Origin: a virus
IMG/VR virus record: IMGVR_UViG_3300035181_001340
Location: 1 to 28,719 of that record
Length of the DNA stretch: 28,719 nucleotides
Direction: 5' to 3' (one strand)
Shown: positions 20,967 to 28,546 of the stretch, piece by piece
How the letters are laid out: the number at the start of each line of letters is the position of its first letter
Position numbering within the stretch: the first letter of the stretch is position 1
Notes under the pieces: model-generated
Database searches by the model: none
Seen by the model: the letters and a program-made list of their open reading frames with translations, nothing else
Told to the model about the DNA's origin: nothing
Position numbers and translations under genes: made by a program

Positions 20967-23582
20967 TCAGAGAAGCAGAAGGGGAAGGAGTTCGGCTGCG
21001 GCAGCAGCCCCGCCACCGGCCGCAGCAGCCTCACCAGCACCCGCAGCAGCGGCTCCGGCACCTGCGGCGGCCTCACCAGCGCCAGCAGCCTCACCGGCTG
21101 CTCCAGCGCCGCCAGGGCCCTTCGGCATCCCAGGGCCACCGGGAATCTTCGTCTGGATCATCTTGGTCGCGTTGTCAGCAACCTCGCTCGCCTTCTCCTT
21201 CACGAAGTTGGTCATTGGACCGTCGTGCGGCTCGATGCCACTCCCGAACTGGGTCGGATCGATGAGAGCGACGACCCGCGATGCCAGCACCCGGGCTTCG
21301 GGCAGGGACAGGCTGGGGTTCGCCCGCAGGATCGCAGCGACCGCCTTGGTGGGCGAGTCGGTGGACGGGTTGCTCGGCTGGTCCATCCCCATCGACGCAG
21401 GGTCGAAGGTCCCGGCGGCTGATCCGTCGGGTATGCCTCCACCCCCACCAGAGGGCATCTGGCGGGGCTTGGTGGTGCTCTGGTTGGCGTCAGTGCCGCC
21501 CTCATACGGGGCGCTGGCTCCAGGCATCTTCTCGTCGGTGGGCGGGACCCCGCCGAACGGAGCGGCCGTCTTCGCGGACGTGAAGGCGTCGGGGTACTTG
21601 CGCCTGAGTTCCTCGTCCTGGCGGGCGTAGTAGTCCTTCGACCCGCCGGAGAGCGTCTTGCCCTCGGAGTCGAAGGTCTCCGGACCGAAGATGGTGCTGG
21701 TCGAGTAGGTGCCGTCCTCGTTCGGGGTGACGTGGGTCGGCCCGTCCCAGAAGTTGTTCGGGCTGTGCACCAGCGTGTTGGGCTTGGTGGGGTGCCACAC
21801 GACCGGGCCAGCGCCCCGCTCGAACCGCTTGTTCAGCGCGTCCGCGTGGTGCTGCGGGGCGACCTCGTACTCCTGGCCCTCGGGGTCGTCGATGGTGTGC
21901 GAGCGCCACTTCTCAGCAGCGGTGCCCATCAGCGTGGCCCGGGTGCGCGCGGAGGCGCGGCTGATCTGCTGCTGGTAGGTCTGCGGGTTGGACAACTTCT
22001 CGTCGGTCATGCCCTCGTCGTACGTCGCGACGTCGGGCTTGCCCATGGTGCCGTTGGGGGTGTCCTGGATCTCGCCGTCGTTGGTCTTGTATTGCCAGGG
22101 CTCCCACTTGTGGGTGTCGTCGTCCTGGTCCTCGGCCGCGACCTTGCGTGCCACCGCGTTGGTCGCGAGCAGCATCGAGGTGACCTCGTTCTCGGGCATC
22201 CCCATCGCGTCGGCGACCTGCTTGCGCGGGCCCTTCTTGATGCCGGTCCCCTTGCACTTCGGGCACTTGCGCGTCGCGTCCCACGGGTGCGAGCCGGAGC
22301 CCTTGCAGGTGCCGCAGTAGATGCTGCCAGCGCCGCCTGGGTCCATGTCGCCAGCGGTCTTGGCCGCACGCGGGTTCCCCTGCTGGGGCTGCGGGTCGTA
22401 GTGCGTGCCGTGCGGGTAAGCGTCGTAGTAGCGGCCGTTGCCGGACCCAGCCAACTCGGCCCAGACCCGGGTGGGGCTCTCGTGCTTGAGGGTCCAGCCG
22501 TTCTGGCCGCCCTCGGCCAGCGACTTCGCCATCTCGGCGTGGGGGATCGACTCGCTCGATCCGCCGAACTCGTTGTAGCGGACCCAGTGCGTCGGAGTGC
22601 TGATGCGCGTCGTGGATGCAGCAGTCTTGCTCGCCGTGGTGCCGGTGATCTTCTGGCCTGAGCCGGTGCCGAGCCCGGTACCGTGCGACTGGAAGTGCTT
22701 CTCGCACATGGCAGCCCAGGGCCCCTGCTTGGTCTTGCCGTCGTACTGCGCAGGCACACCGTCGACACCGTCGATGTACTTGCAGATGTCGCACGAGGGG
22801 CGAGCGCCGGTCCAGGTGGTCTCGGTGCCAGCAGTCTTACTCGCCGTGGTCCCGTTGTGGACGTGGGTCATGTGGCTCGCGTGAGCCGAGTTCACCCCGC
22901 CCGGCCCCCAGCCGTAGAGCGTGTCACCGCAGTCGGGGCACGAGGTGTGCCACAGACCGTTGCCCTTGTGGCGCGAGACCGGCCAGACGCCTGGCTCCTC
23001 GTGGGTCGGGGTGACTCGGTACTCCTGCTCGGCCGAGCGCTGGCGGTACTGGTCCCAGGACTCGTCGTCGTTCTTGCTGCTGGCGGTTACCGGATTCGGA
23101 AACCCGGCTCCCCGCCGGGCCGAGGACTTGCCGGTCAGCCACGGAGGCTTGCCCTTGGAGTCGTCGTCGTCCGAGTCGTCATCGTCATCCGAGTCATCGT
23201 CGTCGGAGTCGTCATCGTCCGAGTCATCGTCATCATCGTCATCATCGTCATCATCGTCATCATCGTCATCATCGTCATCATCGTCATCATCGCTGTCCGA
23301 GTCGTCCTGGTCCTGAGCCGCATCGCCCCCGGCCTTGGCCAGCACACGCCAGTCGGATCGGAGGACCTCGTTGACGGCCTCGACGTCGACCTGGTGCGCT
23401 GCTGCCTCGCGGGCGATCGGGTCCTTCACGAGGAACAGGCGCGTCCCGAGGTCGGCCTCGGACTCGGCGTTGGCGATGAACGGCCACACGCGGGCAGCGG
23501 CCATCCGCGCCATCGTGTGGTCGCGCTGCGCAGCCTCAGCGGCGTAGTCGCGGGTGGCCTCGTTCCAGAGGTCGTCAGACAT
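20967..23582 (-). CDS. large modular protein with poly-Asp tract and zinc fingers, 871 aa
   Basis: The start is ATG 23582 behind TAGGAG. Residues 1-85 are helical (W-P-F-I-A-N-A-E, L-F-L-V-K-D-P-I-A-R-E-A). Residues 91-141 are almost pure Asp with scattered Ser, encoded by a microsatellite. Cys/His modules follow: C-P-D-C near 216 with H-x4-H, C-D-I-C and C-E-K-H near 265-290, and a DnaJ-like C-G-T-C-K-G-S-G with C-P-K-C-K-G-T-G at 423-446. ASKTA sites at 247-251 and 317-321, AAKTA at 406-410 and SAKTAA at 669-674 fall between modules. The C terminus is Gly/Ala-rich and ends L-L-P-L-L-L-L. No catalytic family was recognised. It is probably a virion-internal protein. Confidence 0.8.
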   Translation of the reverse strand: MSDDLWNEATRDYAAEAAQRDHTMARMAAARVWPFIANAESEADLGTRLFLVKDPIAREAAAHQVDVEAVNEVLRSDWRVLAKAGGDAAQDQDDSDSDDDDDDDDDDDDDDDDDDDDDDDSDDDDSDDDDSDDDDDSDDDDSKGKPPWLTGKSSARRGAGFPNPVTASSKNDDESWDQYRQRSAEQEYRVTPTHEEPGVWPVSRHKGNGLWHTSCPDCGDTLYGWGPGGVNSAHASHMTHVHNGTTASKTAGTETTWTGARPSCDICKYIDGVDGVPAQYDGKTKQGPWAAMCEKHFQSHGTGLGTGSGQKITGTTASKTAASTTRISTPTHWVRYNEFGGSSESIPHAEMAKSLAEGGQNGWTLKHESPTRVWAELAGSGNGRYYDAYPHGTHYDPQPQQGNPRAAKTAGDMDPGGAGSIYCGTCKGSGSHPWDATRKCPKCKGTGIKKGPRKQVADAMGMPENEVTSMLLATNAVARKVAAEDQDDDTHKWEPWQYKTNDGEIQDTPNGTMGKPDVATYDEGMTDEKLSNPQTYQQQISRASARTRATLMGTAAEKWRSHTIDDPEGQEYEVAPQHHADALNKRFERGAGPVVWHPTKPNTLVHSPNNFWDGPTHVTPNEDGTYSTSTIFGPETFDSEGKTLSGGSKDYYARQDEELRRKYPDAFTSAKTAAPFGGVPPTDEKMPGASAPYEGGTDANQSTTKPRQMPSGGGGGIPDGSAAGTFDPASMGMDQPSNPSTDSPTKAVAAILRANPSLSLPEARVLASRVVALIDPTQFGSGIEPHDGPMTNFVKEKASEVADNATKMIQTKIPGGPGMPKGPGGAGAAGEAAGAGEAAAGAGAAAAGAGEAAAAGGGAAAAAELLPLLLL
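22619..22640 (-). repeat. 22-nt repeat encoding T-A-S-K-T-A, copy 2
   Basis: Partner of 22829-22850 with a single mismatch (a synonymous Ser codon difference). The spacing of 210 nt (70 codons) corresponds to one zinc module. Confidence 0.7.
22829..22850 (-). repeat. 22-nt repeat encoding T-A-S-K-T-A, copy 1
   Basis: It matches 22619-22640 at 21 of 22 positions, within the same gene. Both encode the linker motif between Cys modules, suggesting duplication of a module together with its linker. Confidence 0.7.
23229..23291 (-). repeat. seven perfect 9-nt tandem repeats encoding poly-Asp
   Basis: Seven uninterrupted copies of GTCATCATC on the plus strand (coding strand GATGATGAC, Asp-Asp-Asp) lie within a longer, more degenerate Asp/Ser-coding tract at 23160-23312. 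The repeat preserves frame, so slippage would change length by three residues at a time. Confidence 0.95.
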
Positions 23583-23590
23583 GGTGGCTC

Positions 23591-23863
23591 CTACCTAACC
23601 AGAGACTGGCGGGCGTACGGGTTGACCTCGACGAGCCATGCGGCGCGGTCGCTGGCGACCGTCGTCAGGTTGGCGTCAGCGTCGAGCGCGGCGACCACGG
23701 TGGCCACGCTCGAACCGGTGACGGTGGTGCGAGCGCCAGGGGTGACCTGGCCAGGGTCGATCGAGGTGCCGGACGCCCCGAACGCCTCGGACTGCGTCGG
23801 AGCCCCGTAGTTCGAGGTGTCGACGGTGCCCGCGTGGTCGAACGGGTTCGCGGTGTGCGACAC
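23591..23863 (-). CDS. small hypothetical protein, 90 aa
   Basis: The GTG start at 23863 lies 3 nt after the upstream stop and about 8 nt after GGGAGG. The protein is rich in Thr, Ala, Ser and Gly, with no Cys and no membrane segment. Its middle (T-V-T-G-S-S-V-A-T-V-V-A-A-L-D-A-D-A-N) suggests a small beta-rich virion or head-decoration protein, but I recognise no family. It ends in TAG just before the AGGAG of the next gene. Unlike its large neighbours it has no ASKTA-type motif. Confidence 0.75.
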   Translation of the reverse strand: MSHTANPFDHAGTVDTSNYGAPTQSEAFGASGTSIDPGQVTPGARTTVTGSSVATVVAALDADANLTTVASDRAAWLVEVNPYARQSLVR

Positions 23864-23866
23864 GAG

Positions 23867-26503
23867 TCAGTCCTCCCTGGTGAGGTCGAGCAGGCCAGCC
23901 TGCACCCGGCGGCGGAAGGCCACCGTCTGCTGGTTGGCGAAGGGGTTCGGGGGCCCGCTGTGGGTGACCTCCGGCGGCACGATCTGGGCCGGGGCGATAG
24001 CACCAGGCACGACCGGACGGCCGTACGGCGGAGCGCCCTGGTAGGGGGCGGGGCCACCGGCCTCAGCCGGGCTCTCGTAGCCCGCCAGCGGCCCAGGACG
24101 ACCCGGACCGTTGATCGGGGTGTCCCCGGTCGGGCTGGGGCTGGTGCCGGGGCTGGTAGTGGCCAGGTCGGTCTCGGTGGTGGCCACCTTCGCCGACTTG
24201 GTCGGGAAGGACTTGTTCGCCGCGTCGTAGGTACGCGGGCACGAGCAGTCGCCATGGCTGCACCCGGCGGTGTGATCGCCGATGTTGTGCGAGCAGTTCA
24301 TGCAGCGGCCGGACGGCTCGAAGATCAAGTCCGCCACCACGTACGAACCCTGCACGCGCATGCCGGTCCTGCTCGCGACGTGCTTGGTGAACTTGTCCTG
24401 CACCGCGATGCGGGCGGAGAACTCGGGGAGCCGGGCCGCCATCTTCGCGTGCTCGGCACGCCAACCGGCCTGGTTCTCGGGGTTGTCGGTGATGCCCGCG
24501 TAGAGGCCAGCCTCGAACTCCGGGGTGCCGGTGCGCACCAGTCGCCCACCGGTCTTCCAGCGACGGGCGAAGCCGTAGCCCTTGAAGAACTCGGGGTGCG
24601 ACATCGCGTCGTCGGGGGTGAACGACAGCGACGCCTTGCGCTGCACGTAGTTCTTGACGCCGCAGTTGGGGCAGGTGCGCTGGCTCTCCGAGGGACGAAC
24701 GCCGTCCACCGCGACCTGGGGTCCGCCGCCGAGGCTCTCGCCGCAGGACCGGCAGTTGTTGCTGGAGGCGTCGTCGAGAGCAGCCGCCTTCTCTACTGCC
24801 GCACGAGGATCCGGGTCGACCAACTGCTCCGAGGACATCTCGGTCTGGTCGATCAACGGGAACATCACGTCACCGGGGAGCGGAGTCGGACGCTGGCTGA
24901 TGCCGTCGGGAGCCGTCGTCTGCTGGATCTGGTCCAGGCCCGACGCGGCCTCCTTGGCGCTGAACCGGCCGAAGCCGCCGCCGTCCTCGTCACGGCCGAG
25001 CATGTAGGTGCTGACCAGGCCGCCGTTCTCGGCAGCCTGGTCCTTGACCCACTTGGTGATGTCGGCGTGGCTGCCCTCGCCGAAGTGGCGCACGAGGTCG
25101 TCGTGGTCGCTCGGGGAGATGTTGTGCTTGCGGTAGGCGGCCAACTGCGGACGGCTGACCTCGCCGTACGACTCGTGGAAGATCGCCGTGGTCTGGATGC
25201 TGCCGGTCTTCTCGGCGTTGCCGGTGCCGGTACCCCCGCCGCTGTTCTTGCCGCAGCCGGAGGCGGGGCACGCGCAGGAACCGCCAGAGCAGCCGGGCGT
25301 GCCGTTGGTGCCGGAGTGGTTGCCGTTGGTGCAGTTCGTGCACACGCGCTTGCTGGCAGCCTTCTTCGAGTCATCGAGCGAGTCGATGACCTTCACGGCC
25401 TCCTGCGGGTTGGGGAACCGCTGGCGGACCTCCTCGGCCGACAGGCCGGTGGCCTCGACGAGACGGTCCATGGCGGCCGAGCCGTCCTGGTCGGTCGAGC
25501 CCACGCCTCCAGGGAAGCGGGCGTCATCGACCTGGGAGGAGTCGCCGTCAGCCGCGATCTTGCGAGCCGCCCTGCCGTGCTCCATGCCTCCGCCGGAGAA
25601 GTAGGGCGTGTGCGGGCCAGTGCCCCCGGCGCATCCGGGCTTGTGGTGCTGCCCTTCGGCAGCGGAGCAGCCACCGCAGGTGGTGCCGTCGTTGAAGTTG
25701 TCGTACTGCTCGACGGCCGTCTTACCGACGGCCTTGCGAGGGTCAACAGCGGCTGCTGCCTCCCTGGCCTGCGCGATGCGGAACTGGTCCATGTTCATGA
25801 CGTGACCGATGGCCACGCTTGCCGTGAAGGGGGCCGGGCCCTCGTCCACGATCGGGGCCTCGGAGTGCAGCGTCTCCTGCTGGCCGCCACCGGCCTGGTT
25901 CATCTGGATGGCGGGAGCGAGGTTGCTGTCCTCGGTGCCGGACACGCCCTGGTTGATCGGGTGGATCTCGTCACCGAAGGTGTCGAAGACGTCTGGCGGG
26001 ATCGGGGTGGCCTGCTGGGTGACGCCGTCCGGCGCGACCGTCTGGTCGATCTGGGGGAGACCCGAAGCGCCCTCGCGACGACGGAGGAACGACAGGTAGT
26101 CGATCGCGGCAGAGGCGGCGAGAGGAGCAGCCTCGGCGTACTGGGACGCCTGGCGACGCACCATGCCGTGGGCCTGGATCGTGAACTCCTCGTCGTCGGC
26201 CTTGACCTCCGGCGAGACGCGGCTGTACCACTGCGCGGCCTCGGCGATGATCTTGGCGTGGTACTGGGAGCCCGAGGTGTCGACCTCGTCGAGCCACTCG
26301 GTGGATGCGGTGTGCAACTCGTGAGTCCGCACCGGCTGGAGAGTCTGACGCACCGTCTCCTCAGCCCAGTCGTTCTCCCGAGCAGCCGCCGCAGCGGTGA
26401 CCGCCTGGCGGTCGAGTGCGTCGAGTTCTCCGACCAGACGGGTCTGCTCGGCGAACGTCGCGGCCTTGCTCAGGTCGGCGACGATCTGCGCTCGCTTCTT
26501 CAC
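23867..26503 (-). CDS. large modular Cys-rich protein with internal duplication, 878 aa
   Basis: The start is GTG 26503, sharing GTGA with the upstream stop. An alpha-helical N-terminal region (1-145) is followed by a module with A-P-D-G and T-P-I-P-P-D-V (148-174) that recurs as A-P-D-G and T-P-L-P-G-D-V at 522-550. Each copy is followed at a distance by D-P-R-x-A-V-x-K-x-A and a C-x-x-C cluster (254-279 and 565-587). Further Cys groups lie at 388-417 (C-T-N-C, C-A-C-P), 587-614 (C-R-S-C, C-P-N-C) and 734-756 (C-M-N-C, C-S-C-P). K-T-A occurs at 261-263. The last 100 residues are Pro/Gly-rich and disordered-looking. No enzyme family was recognised. It is probably a head-associated zinc protein. 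Confidence 0.8.
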   Translation of the reverse strand: MKKRAQIVADLSKAATFAEQTRLVGELDALDRQAVTAAAAARENDWAEETVRQTLQPVRTHELHTASTEWLDEVDTSGSQYHAKIIAEAAQWYSRVSPEVKADDEEFTIQAHGMVRRQASQYAEAAPLAASAAIDYLSFLRRREGASGLPQIDQTVAPDGVTQQATPIPPDVFDTFGDEIHPINQGVSGTEDSNLAPAIQMNQAGGGQQETLHSEAPIVDEGPAPFTASVAIGHVMNMDQFRIAQAREAAAAVDPRKAVGKTAVEQYDNFNDGTTCGGCSAAEGQHHKPGCAGGTGPHTPYFSGGGMEHGRAARKIAADGDSSQVDDARFPGGVGSTDQDGSAAMDRLVEATGLSAEEVRQRFPNPQEAVKVIDSLDDSKKAASKRVCTNCTNGNHSGTNGTPGCSGGSCACPASGCGKNSGGGTGTGNAEKTGSIQTTAIFHESYGEVSRPQLAAYRKHNISPSDHDDLVRHFGEGSHADITKWVKDQAAENGGLVSTYMLGRDEDGGGFGRFSAKEAASGLDQIQQTTAPDGISQRPTPLPGDVMFPLIDQTEMSSEQLVDPDPRAAVEKAAALDDASSNNCRSCGESLGGGPQVAVDGVRPSESQRTCPNCGVKNYVQRKASLSFTPDDAMSHPEFFKGYGFARRWKTGGRLVRTGTPEFEAGLYAGITDNPENQAGWRAEHAKMAARLPEFSARIAVQDKFTKHVASRTGMRVQGSYVVADLIFEPSGRCMNCSHNIGDHTAGCSHGDCSCPRTYDAANKSFPTKSAKVATTETDLATTSPGTSPSPTGDTPINGPGRPGPLAGYESPAEAGGPAPYQGAPPYGRPVVPGAIAPAQIVPPEVTHSGPPNPFANQQTVAFRRRVQAGLLDLTRED

Positions 26504-27420
26504 TTCTCCTCCAGGGGGTTGAGCACGGCACGTGCTCGGCTTGCGATGGCGGTGGGTCGATCGAGCGACGAGAAGGACTTGATCACGCGCTCGCTGTCGA
26601 GCAGGTTGGCTCCCTCACCGAGGGGGCCGGTCTGCTCGTGGTAGCCGCAGCGAGAGCACACGTACGTGCCTCCTCGCCGGGTCATCGAGCCGGTGGCACC
26701 GCAGTTCGGGCAGGTCTGCGAACTGACCTGGTTGGACTGGCCGTGGTCCCGGCTGAATGGCTGGCTGTTCGTGTTCGCACCAGGGATCCCAAAGCCCGGG
26801 GTCTCCTGCTGAGTCGTGTTGTGCGGGGCGATCTTGAAGTTGTGCGCCCGCTCGACCATCGTCGTCCCGCCGTCGGTGTCGACGTAGACGTGCTTGTTGC
26901 TGGTCTCGTGGTTGCGCACGCGCTTGACCCGCATGGTCTGGCCGGTCGGGCCGAGGATCGAGTCGCCCGGCTGGAGCCTGTCGGCTGAGATGTCGAGCAG
27001 CGTGGCCGTGTGAGCGTCGTGGACGCCCTGGGCGAACCCGGCGATGAACGCTCCGGCCGCGTCGATCGGGAGGCTCTCCGGCATGTGGTGGGCCGCGATG
27101 CGGGTACGCAGTGTGGGGATCGCGTTCCACGGGTGGGTGCCATCGCACGAGATGAAAGAATCTCCGAAGACGAGCCCCTCCTCACGACCGGCTGCGTAGC
27201 CGGGCCGCGAGGCGATGGTGGTGATCCCGTCCTCGTCGAACAGCGGGACGACGTCAGCCGTCTTCTGCTGCATCGAGCGACGGACCTTCTTCTGGTCCGT
27301 CGAGGGGGAGCGGGAGATCTTCGGAGCCTCGCCCTTGGGTCCCTGCTTCATCGGGGCGTGGGTGGGCAGCGCGTCAGCATCGGTCCGCTTGGACCGTGCA
27401 GCGTCATGCGTAGTGGCCAC
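26500..27420 (-). CDS. zinc-ribbon protein, probable head-region protein, 306 aa
   Basis: The GTG start at 27420 follows AGGAGG by 6 nt, with the same AGGAGGTGCCAG-GTG arrangement as the capsid-protease gene at 9437. The first 60 residues are basic and low-complexity and contain Q-Q-K-T-A (51-55), one of the recurrent K-T-A sites. Residues about 145-200 (L-Q-P-G-D-S-I-L-G-P, V-Y-V-D-T-D-G-G-T-T) look like a small beta-barrel. A classic zinc ribbon follows, with C237/C240 and C255/C258. The stop overlaps the next GTG start as GTGA, implying coupled translation. Its position in the run that leads to the portal suggests a virion protein, but no catalytic motif is visible. Confidence 0.8.
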   Translation of the reverse strand: MATTHDAARSKRTDADALPTHAPMKQGPKGEAPKISRSPSTDQKKVRRSMQQKTADVVPLFDEDGITTIASRPGYAAGREEGLVFGDSFISCDGTHPWNAIPTLRTRIAAHHMPESLPIDAAGAFIAGFAQGVHDAHTATLLDISADRLQPGDSILGPTGQTMRVKRVRNHETSNKHVYVDTDGGTTMVERAHNFKIAPHNTTQQETPGFGIPGANTNSQPFSRDHGQSNQVSSQTCPNCGATGSMTRRGGTYVCSRCGYHEQTGPLGEGANLLDSERVIKSFSSLDRPTAIASRARAVLNPLEEK

Positions 27421-27432
27421 CTGGCACCTCCT

Positions 27433-27468
27433 CTACCCCTTCCCCGGGAGTGGAGGCAGGTGGACAGG
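27433..27468 (-). promoter_or_regulatory. intergenic element copy G (CCTGTC-N20-GAAGGGGTAG)
   Basis: Read on the minus strand, CCTGTC (27468-27463) is followed by exactly 20 nt and then GAAGGGGTAG (27442-27433). It runs straight into AGAGGAGG, the ribosome site of the GTG start at 27420. It is the only sequence between two tandem genes and the most upstream of seven copies. It may be a promoter, an operator or an RNA element; the sequence alone does not decide. Confidence 0.7.
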
Positions 27469-27473
27469 AGACC

Positions 27474-28010
27474 TCAGCCGACCAGCCTGGAGCGGTAGAT
27501 CGGCACGGCCTTGTTCATCGGGAACGAGACACCGTCGCGGGTGACGTAGGGCTCGGTCTGACGGAGGTACTGGCCGGACTCCTCCAGCCACCCCTTGCGG
27601 ACGCCGTACTGGGTCACCACGACCATCTTGCGCCGGTCGTCGCCGGGAGGGTTGTCGAGCAGACGCCAGACGTCACGAGTGGTGAACAGGGCGTTGCGCT
27701 GGCAGAACTCGTAGAGCGTCCTCCTGGCTACCGAGATCCAGTCGCCAGCCTCAGACTCCCACTTGGCCACGGTCTGCGGATCCGGCCGCTCGATGACCGG
27801 AGGACCAGTGGTGACGGCCGCGCTGGCGTTCTCTGCGACCTTGTTCAACTTCCGCTCGGCGCTGGCCTTGGTCTGGCTCTTCTCCGGCAGAGGGATGCCG
27901 TCCCAGATCACGTCAGCGTGGATCGACTCGTGGTAGGCCCAGCAGGGGAGGTCCTTGTCGCAGACGACGCCCTCCATGGTGGGGTGCTCGGCCCCGCACT
28001 TCTCACTCAT
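27474..28010 (-). CDS. hypothetical protein with N-terminal Cys/His cluster and possible winged helix, 178 aa
   Basis: It starts at ATG 28010, overlapping the previous stop by 8 nt. Residues 5-30 carry C-G-A-E-H-P, C-D-K-D and C-W-A-Y-H-E, a Cys/His cluster that could bind one metal ion. A lysine/alanine-rich linker follows. Residues about 85-150 (R-R-T-L-Y-E-F-C, T-T-R-D-V-W-R-L-L, V-V-V-T-Q-Y-G-V-R-K-G-W-L) have the helix-helix-helix-strand character of a winged helix. That would suggest DNA or protein binding, but I recognise no named family. It ends just before intergenic element copy G. It could be a packaging or regulatory protein, but nothing in the sequence decides this. Confidence 0.75.
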   Translation of the reverse strand: MSEKCGAEHPTMEGVVCDKDLPCWAYHESIHADVIWDGIPLPEKSQTKASAERKLNKVAENASAAVTTGPPVIERPDPQTVAKWESEAGDWISVARRTLYEFCQRNALFTTRDVWRLLDNPPGDDRRKMVVVTQYGVRKGWLEESGQYLRQTEPYVTRDGVSFPMNKAVPIYRSRLVG

Positions 28011-28440
28011 CGGCGAGCACGTCCTCCAGGAGGCGGCGCTTGCCGGTGATGTCGAGGACCTTCGACCCGTCAGCGGTGATCGCGATGCTCGCGAACTCGG
28101 ACTGGAACTCGTGCGCCTCGGACTCGATCGCGTAGATCAGCCGCTGGATGATGAGGTCGGTCCCGCCAGTCACCTCGACTGTGAGCCGCTGGGCTGGCCA
28201 GGGAGTGTCGATCAGGGTGAAGCCGGTCTGGGCCCGGGAGTGGAACGCAGCCAGCCGGATGCGGGTCGAGGGGAACTGGGCCTCGTGCACCCAGCCGCTT
28301 CCGTCCTTCTTCACCCGCTGGACGTGGGCCCTCTCTCCGTCGACCACGACGACCTGGACGTAGCGCGTCCCGTGGGATCCCTGCCGTCCGTCGTTGTCAC
28401 GGTAGATCTCACCGGGCAGGACAGGCGGGCGGGGCTTCAC
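28003..28440 (-). CDS. hypothetical protein, 145 aa
   Basis: The start is placed at GTG 28440-28438 because a perfect AGGAGG (28452-28447) sits 6 nt upstream. A longer ATG-started reading would bury that site inside the gene. The N-terminal half (L-P-G-E-I-Y-R-D-N-D, then R-Y-V-Q-V-V-V-V-D-G) looks like a small beta-barrel, SH3-like fold often seen in actinophage proteins of unknown role. The C-terminal half is charged and ends G-K-R-R-L-L-E-D-V-L-A-D-E. The stop overlaps the next gene in an ATGAGTGA string, so the two are probably translated together. The 106 nt before this gene hold no convincing gene. No function can be assigned. Confidence 0.75.
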   Translation of the reverse strand: MKPRPPVLPGEIYRDNDGRQGSHGTRYVQVVVVDGERAHVQRVKKDGSGWVHEAQFPSTRIRLAAFHSRAQTGFTLIDTPWPAQRLTVEVTGGTDLIIQRLIYAIESEAHEFQSEFASIAITADGSKVLDITGKRRLLEDVLADE

Positions 28441-28546
28441 GAGGGACCTCCTGCCAGGACCATGCTCCACTGACGGAGAGGACCTGCTCGACGAGGCGCA
28501 CGAGTCTGCTCATGCGCTGACGCTACCAACGATCGTCAGAGAGATT

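Noticed and set aside
23221-23291. Regular short repeats that could look like a CRISPR array
   Set aside because: The 9-nt units are contiguous with no unique spacers, keep the reading frame and encode Asp; it is a coding microsatellite.
26500-27420. An intein/Hint domain in the 306-residue protein (L-x-P-G-D-x-I pattern)
   Set aside because: No N-terminal Cys/Ser splice residue, no T-x-x-H block and no C-terminal H-N were found; a simple beta-barrel explains the pattern.
28511-28546. A possible promoter (TAGAAT at 28549-28544) and a 34-codon minus-strand ORF from ATG 28513
   Set aside because: No acceptable -35 box lies upstream of TAGAAT, and the short ORF has no ribosome site and overlaps the well-supported GTG start at 28440.
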